Shown here: piece after piece, positions 56,940-64,000 of the stretch
Numbering within the stretch: position 1 is the stretch's first letter
Layout of the letters: each line of letters opens with the position of its first letter
NCBI GenBank assembly: GCA_015680685.1
Contig: MNCI01003856.1
Coordinates: forward strand, 309,221 to 373,220
Direction of reading: 5' to 3'
From: Gnetum montanum
Taxonomy: Eukaryota; Streptophyta; Gnetopsida; Gnetales; Gnetaceae
Length of the DNA: 64,000 nucleotides
Notes under the pieces: model-generated
Database searches by the model: none
What the model was told of the DNA's origin: nothing
The model's input: only the letters and a program-made list of their open reading frames with translations
Program-made: the position numbers and the translations under genes

Positions 56940-57950
56940 TTTACAAGGTGTGCACCGATGGCTTGCTTCGTTGGTGTGTGCCTAATGCGGATCAAATGTG
57001 TGTTCTCTAGGCTACTCACAAAGGTCCTTACGGAGGCCACTATGCAGGGAGATGAATGACCATAAAAATCCTAATAGCAGGATACTATTAGCCTATAATC
57101 TTTAGGGATGCCCACCAGTTTGTTTGATCTTATGAACGTTGTCAAAGAGATGGTAGGATTAATGCATGAATGGAGGGTCCTCAACAGTGGATTCAATCAT
57201 TGGAGCCCTTTGACATATGGGGCATAGACTTCATGGGTCCCATCACACCCATGTCTAATAAAAAGGCATATATCATCATAATAATCAACTACTACACCAA
57301 ATGGGCAGAAGCAATAGTTGTCACCGATTGTACATCATTCATTGATGCTATATTTGTATAACAAAATGTTGTCAACAGTTTTGGGTTGCTACGTGCACTA
57401 ATTTCTAACAATGGAACTCATTTTACAGGTGCCACATTTCGAAAACTTATGCAATGCTTGGAAGTTGAACATAAATTAACATCTTATTACCTTGAAGTCA
57501 GTGGTCAAGTAGAGGTAACTAATAGCGAGATTACAAAGATCCTAATAAGAACCATAAGCAAATATAGGAGAGATAGGAGCACAAAACTCAACGATGCCCT
57601 ATGGGCCTACTGGTTAACATGGAAAATTCCTATTGGCTACTCTCCCTATGAGTTAATGTACAAAAAACTTCCAATGCTCCCGATCCAATCCGAGCTATGC
57701 ACACTCTCAACAGCCTGTGAACTAAATCTTGACATGAGCCTAGTACAAAGAGAAAGATTGATCAACCTCAATGTGGTAGATGGAAATTGATTAGTGATCT
57801 TATCTTTGAATAAAGTGCACAATGCATTCAAAAAGCAATAGCATGACTTGAGAATATGGAAAGTAAAATTCCAACAAGGAGATAAGGTTATTTATTGGAA
57901 TCCCACACATGTACCATAGAAAACTAAGTTTTAACCATTGTGAAAGGGAC
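56940..57950 (+). pseudogene. E2 integrase
   Basis: Zinc region GHYAGR before 57060, core PFDIWGIDFMGPITPMSN (first Asp), ALISNNGTHFTGATF (second Asp is Asn, codon 57407-57409) and GQVEVTNSEITKIL (Glu kept). The tail ends near KVFHEPRQAS, with no chromodomain. Confidence 0.9.
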
Positions 57951-59650
57951 CATATATAATTGCTAAAACCTTTCCTTTTAGGGCCATGACCATATACAAA
58001 CCTGAGAGCCCAAATAAAAGGTAGTTGGTCAACATCCAACAAGTAAAGGTTTTTCATGAGCCCAGGCAAGCCAGTGCAAAAAATACCTCAATAGATGGAC
58101 AACCACGCTTATTTTTTTGGATCTCCTCCCTCCAACTCAGTCATGGAGGAGATGGCCATCTGTGCTAAATGATCCATATGGCTCCTTAGTTTTTCTATTT
58201 TTGGTTTTCCACATTTTTGATTTTGCAAGTTATTTATTTTACAACTTTTTGATTTTCAAAATTTTTCAAATTTTTACACCATTTTTTGCTTTACACCATC
58301 CTTAGTATGTTTGAATCTTCATTGGATATTTTTCACTTTCTTATATATTTTGTTTTGTTTGAGTGTTCTTTTCAAATTTTGCTAATAAAAGTGCTTTATT
58401 ACAAACAAGACATAGTGGTGATGTGGCTATGACTAATGGTGGTTTATGCTTTATGTTTTGTTTGCTAATGCTTGGTTTCTATTTTTCAATTTTTGTATCG
58501 ATGACTCGATCATGGTTTCTTTTTCATGGAATAGGTAATGAGTCCATGACATCCAACCATTCACAAACTTTATGGTTTTCCTTGTTTTGGAAGCTTGAGG
58601 TCACCTTCATTAAATCAACTTTTAATAAATTTGTAACCTTGATAGTTTTCGAAATTGAGAAGGATTCAAAAGTTTCAACAAGGTGTGACTTCAAGGGAAG
58701 TCATGGACTTCTTATTGTTCCATTCCAACTACTAATAGGAAGTCAAATAAATTGTTTGCATGGTGTGGTTCCCATCCAAAAAGAAAAAAAAAACAACAAA
58801 GAAAAAAAAATACAAAAAAAAAGACATGATGGGAATTCAAAGCACACCCCTTAGACAAATAAACTAACTATAAGCATTGGTTATGGGACTAGAAAGATAT
58901 GTACCCATGCCTGAAGTTCCCCTCTAACTAAGGCCTTCTCCCACTTCCTATTTATCTTTTCTTCTCTTTATGAAATGATGGTTGTTTTGTGGGTGCACTC
59001 TTGTGTTTTAGGGGGGTGGATCGATCTTGGAATGGCAATGCAAAGTCATTGAAAGAGGTTTGTTTTGATTTGGACTAAGGATGGATCTTCTTTGATCATT
59101 TTAAACATGAACTTCACAAGGGACTTCTTATGACCTTAGTTGGAATTCCATTCCACCTTCTCTGTCATTCATTTATGCTATCCATAATTTACCTCGCTAC
59201 TAAAGTCCATGTTTTTGATTTTGTGTCTTGGTTTGAAGTATTTGAATTCTTAGGTAGAATCTTTCGGGTTTTGGTCCTTAACTTCCATCGACATTAGTCA
59301 CCTATGGGGTCTATGGACTTCTTAGGTTGAGGTTATGCAAGGGCAAACAAGGCATGTGTTGCTATGGGGAGGACCCACTTGCATATCTCTTGGTGATGTT
59401 CATTAAGCACCTTATTCTTAGGCATTCTTGCAAATAGAATCTTTCATACACCCATCTTGCACATTAGACCATGTGCTCCTTTACATATTTTATTCATTAA
59501 ATATGTTCTCCATCAAATTTTTTAATTTTTGAACTTTCAAAGATACTTTTTAAATGATTTTATCATATTCTTGGCTTTTTTGGGATTCCATATGCCCCAA
59601 ATTCATTGAGAAATTCCTTATATTTTTAAAGATATTCAAATTTTAAAATT
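57951..59650 (+). other. E2 spacer between integrase and internal promoter
   Basis: AT-rich, homologous to the E1 spacer. Single copy of the GGTGTGGTTCCCATC unit near 58757. The 163-codon frame at 58363-58854 is low-complexity and has no counterpart in E1. Confidence 0.6.
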
Positions 59651-59887
59651 TTTGCCGATGGGCCCCATATGCAGGGGCTTGTCAATGAAGTTAGCTCGTA
59701 TATGGGGCCTCGTCAACATAAGGGAAAAATAGTATAAATAAGCACGACCCCACTTGGAAAATTTTACATTTTCTCATAAGCACCAAAGGAGTTTTTCAAA
59801 TTTTCAAAGCCTAGAACCTTCCAGAGCCCATAACTTACAAACCATTTATCTAAATCATTCCATTCTTCAACCCTACAACTAGTGGAT
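59651..59887 (+). promoter_or_regulatory. E2 internal LTR-like promoter
   Basis: GATGGGCCCCATATGCAGGG and ATATGGGGCCTCGTCAACAT, like the GGGGCC motifs of E2's LTR, then TATAAATA (59733-59740) 18-20 nt later and 148 nt of leader to the donor. Confidence 0.55.
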
Positions 59888-60192
59888 GTAAGTTATTCAT
59901 CGTGGGGGCCACAAATGTGCCATTTTTGACAGAAAATATTTTGTGATTTTTTCTAACTCCCACAAAGATTTAACTAAAAAATCAACTATCAAATACTAAA
60001 TTACAAGAGTTAAGCATTTCTGAAAAGCTCTACTGATAATTATAATAAATAATTAATGAAATAATAATAGTAATCAATCTACCATGGTCCAACCTTAGCC
60101 AAAGTGTAGGTAAGTAACTAATGAGAAAAGGTATTCAAAACTTGAAAGTTACACACTACATCTACTAATCCATGGATGTGTTGTGACTATAA
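59888..60192 (+). promoter_or_regulatory. E2 candidate intron before ORF3 (acceptor lost)
   Basis: Donor GGAT/GTAAGT at 59888. The position just before the ORF3 ATG reads GACTATAA, where E1 and E3 have TTTCAG and TTACAG, so the acceptor appears mutated. Confidence 0.45.
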
Positions 60193-61186
60193 ATGACACC
60201 AAAAGGAAAGCACATGCAGGAAGCAGAACCATCCTAGCCAAGGGAGAAATGGCCTAGAACGAGAAGGGGCCAAGAATAGCCCCAAGAAGAACCACTCGCA
60301 AGCCATGCCACATGTCCTCTTAGGGAAGAGGTTGAAGCGGAATCTATTAGAAAAATTCTAGAACTAGCAGTAGCAACAACAAAACACTTCCATTAGGATG
60401 ATGCACCAGCCAAACTAGCAAATCTTGAGGTGATCTTAATAGAGGCCTACCTGAATCAAGTCAAATCATGAGAGGTCAAAAAATTGGTGCTCTAGGAGTT
60501 AAATTTTGACCCTTTCCTATAGCATGCACCAAGAGAAGTGTAGGACCAACTAAAGACCTCTCCCATGTGGCCAATCATCACATCCATTGGGAAGTGGTAT
60601 ATGGAAGAGATGTTCCTATTCTGGAAACACTAAAAATCAAGGGGATCTTAGTGTCCTACTTGGCGCAGGCCATTGCTATAGCACTTGGATTACCTAAAAT
60701 AGGGATGAACCTTCTTAGTAAGATCCCAATGCAAGCAGATCCTAGTATCAAGAAAGAATGGATGCAATGGTGCTATGGTGTTAACTGCAAGGAGTTTGGC
60801 TCGTTCACACCGGTAGAGAGCATTTATTAGAAGATTGTGGTCTTCCACCTCAATCCCATAGTGTGGCCAAGCAAAATCACTACATTCTTTGCTCGAGCAT
60901 GCGTCGCTCTGAGTGGGAGATTCCTAGTCAATCTTCCGTAGTTGATCTATCAAGAGATGGAGAAGTGATTTAAAGAAAATGAACACGGAAGGAAGGCATT
61001 CCCCTTCCCATGCCTCATCAAGAAACTCTGTCGAATGGGAGGGATAGTTTATTATACCAATGGTATTATTTAGAACCTGGCTAGAAGGATGAACCACTAC
61101 CAAGAACTGTAGAATGTAGTTAGGGAATTCAACATTGAACGCAAACAGTTCGCTGCCTGGTTTGTCAACGTGAAGGAGATGTTCCC
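60193..61186 (+). pseudogene. E2 ORF3, 3'-truncated
   Basis: ATG at 60193 (MTPKGKHMQEAEPS). The best frame, 60567-60830, reads VSYLAQAIAIALGLPKIGMN, then VWPSKITTFFARACVALSGR, VNLP and KENEHGRKAFPFPC, matching E1 ORF3. It ends FAAWFVNVKEMFP, then joins LTR sequence. Compared with E1 about 1 kb of the middle is also missing. Confidence 0.65.
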
Positions 61187-61783
61187 AATAAACATGAGCT
61201 TCTTGAGAAACCTTGTAGCATTCTGGATAGTTTAGATATTTATTCATGCATTTAATGCTTCTAGTTATTTATTTAATGTTTTGTAGTAACTAAGCTAATT
61301 AAGTGAGATAAGCTAGATAGATTAAATGCATAAGTACAACTGCTTCAAGCGTAACATGTATTCGCTTAATCCCAACAACATTATTGCTTGGTATGCCTAG
61401 TAGTGTAGTGCTTGGTAACCCAATAGTGGATACGTGGGTTCAAGCCGTGTACAGAAAGTGGGATCGGATGCTTATGTTGGGACTAGTTAGAGACCAGTTA
61501 GTTAGTTAAATTAAATTAGTCATTAAATTACTTCACCTCTCTCTTTAAGCGTTAAAATAATAAAACATAAAATGATAAAAATTATATACCTCAATTACAC
61601 TTAACCATACCTTTGTACTTCACAAGTGTAATTGGTAATACAACGAATGACCTTAGGGTAAAGCTCACTTCCTAGAAGACTAGTGCATTGGAAACTAGAG
61701 AGTCCATGAAATTCGATCGAATCACACATGAGCACTCTATGATTCATATGGTTGGGCATAGGGGTACCTTGAACCGTTCATCA
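61187..61783 (+). repeat. E2 3' LTR, 5'-truncated
   Basis: Begins inside the LTR at ATGAGCTTCTTGA and matches 51285-51881 to the end (CCGTTCATCA). All of U3 is missing. Confidence 0.88.
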
Positions 61784-64000
61784 TCCATGAAGAGGGAAAT
61801 AAAATAACCTTTCTTATTTGAGAAATTCTAACTCCTCCTCTATTTCAATGTAGAGAGCCTAAAGTGGTCAAGGAAATGTTGGAAGAGGGATATAGAATGA
61901 ACAGTGGACCATTTCTATACAAGATGGACCCTCTCAACTTGAATAATAATTTCTATACATTTAAATATTTTTGTAAAATAGAAACCATGTACACTTTTTG
62001 GATGTTTAAGCCATGTACTTATTTTTGTGAATAAATAATAAAGTAGGATAGATATGAATTTTCCATATGTGTTGTTGAGACTATGAGATTACAAGGAACA
62101 TTTTTCATTTTTGCGTATGCTATAAGTTTTAGAAAATTTAATATAATTTATTATATATTAATATTTATTATTTAATTTAGTAAAAATAAAATGCGAATAA
62201 CTTTATTACTAGATGTTCGATCAAGGTGAAAAAACTATCATTGGAAACAATATTTTATGCATTATTTTATGATGTAACTAGTGGAATTCTTAGACATCTA
62301 CATTTTTATGGTTGCACTATATTGATTGATCATATTTATGCATCTAATTAATAATCTTTATCTATTTTACCTCTTTCTTTTGAATTAGTAAATCAAGGTT
62401 AAATCCAGATCCTTGGGATTTCGTAGCATCTTTATTAGTTATTTATATGATATTTTATAGATAATTAATAGAGGTATTACAATTATAATGTGATATTTTG
62501 ATGTCAAAATAAAGGTAAGTAGTTGACTAAATTTTATGAGATGATTTGGTGAAAAGTTGTTAAATTTATGAGTGAGTTTAAACATGCAGGAAAATAATGA
62601 TGATTGCTAAAATATCTAGGAAGTACAACATGATGTGGAGTTGGTCATTAAGTGTAAAACACAAGAGTTATACAAGTACATCCTTTCCAAAGCAGACCCC
62701 TACTCCTTAATGTCCTTGTATAACCACACCTACAAGTGCTTGTGGCCACTCAAGGAGATGAATGCAAATCATATCTAGTTTCCAAAACATACATGTTAGT
62801 ATTGCTCTAATAACAAAGTAACTCTATGTCATACGAAACTATCAAATTATAATTATACATAATAGTGAGGTGGAATGGTAGTAGTAGGAATTGGAAAAAA
62901 TGGGACATGAGCTATTTTACTATAAGCATAATGAATTCTATGTGTAATGCATGGTTAAAGTAATCATTAGCTTATTTGTCCAAGATCTAAACCAAGTCCA
63001 TACCACTTACTAGTGACATCAAGTTGTATTATCCAAAAGCTTATAACCATAAGAAGATTATAATTGCCAAAAATATCACCACTTGACAATCAAGTATACG
63101 AATGTAATTTATTAATTATATAGTTTATTTTGAAGGAGAGTTGGCCATTGGACAAAGGCGTATCTTTAAGTATGGGTAACATGTCTTTTAATTGAAGCCT
63201 CCAGAAATTTTTATTATATGTATTTATTATGTTATTACTACATTAACCTTACCAAAAGGCTACCTTCAGGCATGGGTAACATATCTCTCCAATGATATGG
63301 TAAGACATCACTTATCTTAGAACATGCTTCCATTTTATTGGTTAAAATTCAAGTACATAATACAACTTAATAGTGTCATAAGACTCACAATTGTAGCTTT
63401 AGAGAATCCACAAAGCCCCTTGATATCATACCTTTTTCATTCCCTCTTGGTCTTTCACCTTTCCATCCAAGCATAATGATCACAAGTTTATTTTAGTTTT
63501 ATTGTGATGTTATTATGTCCATGGTAAGAACCTCTTATTATTAAAAATTAGTGGATGGATGATGTGGTCTCACTAGATATACAATTAGTCCTTTAATGAT
63601 TTGATAATATAGAGTGAAATTCTTATTATTTCAACTAAATCTTACTTATTTCTTAATAGTTTATTAGAAAAATCAACAAAAATATGTGCATAAAAATGGT
63701 AAAATTGTAGAAAGAATTGAAGATAATAAGAATAAAAATATATTTAAAGAACTTGAAAGATATTTAAGGATTAAGAAGAAATGATAAGAATTTATGGAAA
63801 ATATTAATGAATAGAAAAGATATTAAACAATTTAGAAAAATAGTAAGAAATTAAGAAAAAAGAGAAAAACGTGTAAAAAGGTTGATTGGTACTTAATGAT
63901 AAGAGATGACACCCTTACGACTACTTTCAAAGGTAGAAATTTGGAAGATTGAATAGAAAGTGAGTGGGTTGTAACACATGATAGATTCTCTTGGGGATGG
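61784..64000. other. AT-rich flank, no gene recognised
   Basis: No ORF above about 60 codons. Two similar phrases containing AT GGGTAACAT (63172 and 63267) form a loose direct repeat. Long A/T-rich low-complexity stretch at 63600-63900. Confidence 0.5.

Larger units (their letters stand above)
50993..61783 (+). mobile_element. E2: Ty3/gypsy retrotransposon with truncated 3' end
   Basis: Plus strand, same family layout as E1: 5' LTR (about 50993-51881), PBS, gag, protease, RT, RNase H, integrase, spacer, internal promoter, ORF3, partial 3' LTR (about 61187-61783). The 3' part of ORF3, the polypurine tract and the whole U3 of the 3' LTR are deleted. Stops and active-site losses are everywhere. 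No matching target duplication was found (TCCAT on the right). Inverted relative to E1. Confidence 0.9.

Noticed and set aside
58363-58854. 163-codon plus ORF in the E2 spacer
   Set aside because: The homologous spacer in E1 has no such frame, and the end is a poly-A tract read as Lys.
1-64000. CRISPR arrays, bacterial operons, rRNA or functional tRNA genes
   Set aside because: None seen. Direct repeats here are tandem without spacers, and tRNA-like boxes lack a full cloverleaf.

Overview
The window looks like nuclear DNA from a seed plant with a large, repeat-swollen genome, most likely a gymnosperm. It is AT-rich, its introns are several kilobases to 17 kb long, and decayed LTR retrotransposons, LINE fragments and tRNA-like short repeats make up much of the rest. 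One cellular gene is recognisable: the 5' part of the gene for CstF77, the HAT-repeat subunit of the mRNA 3'-end cleavage stimulation factor. It lies on the minus strand. Five exons (26388-26594, 9493-9570, 9141-9203, 8825-8934, 2197-2297) have matching phases and consensus splice sites, and the gene runs off the left edge.

Layout: 1-1712 is a GC- and CpG-rich, poly(A)-ended insertion on the plus strand, inside CstF77 intron 5. It encodes an unknown protein and then a coiled coil joined to a J-domain-like module with an intact HPD. 2298-8824 is intron 4, holding only small tandem repeats and one short tRNA-like repeat. 9571-26387 is the 16.8-kb intron 1. It contains a complete but dead Ty1/copia element (11260-16760, TSD TATAA) and an L1-type LINE fragment (about 16800-19000) in which a 344-bp reverse-transcriptase segment is present three times. 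26595-27000 is the probable 5' leader and promoter of CstF77. 27000-29200 is intergenic with a cluster of SINE-like repeats.

29200-61783 is a nest of related Ty3/gypsy elements of the non-chromodomain (Athila/Tat-like) type. E1 is a full-length minus-strand element (30079-42557) inserted in a LINE. E3 is a 3' fragment on the minus strand (43247 to about 47850) inserted in the same LINE. A solo LTR (48818-49603) lies in inverted orientation to a relative at 29335-29953. E2 is a plus-strand element (about 50993-61783) with a truncated 3' LTR. 61784-64000 shows no gene.

The most interesting signal is shared by E1, E2 and E3. Between pol and the third ORF each carries an internal copy of its own LTR-type U3 repeat motif, followed by a TATA box, a splice donor about 150 nt downstream and (in two of three) an AG acceptor directly against the ORF3 start codon. 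This suggests a separate, spliced transcription unit for ORF3 that uses an internally duplicated LTR promoter. The elements themselves are inactivated by stops, deletions and lost catalytic residues.
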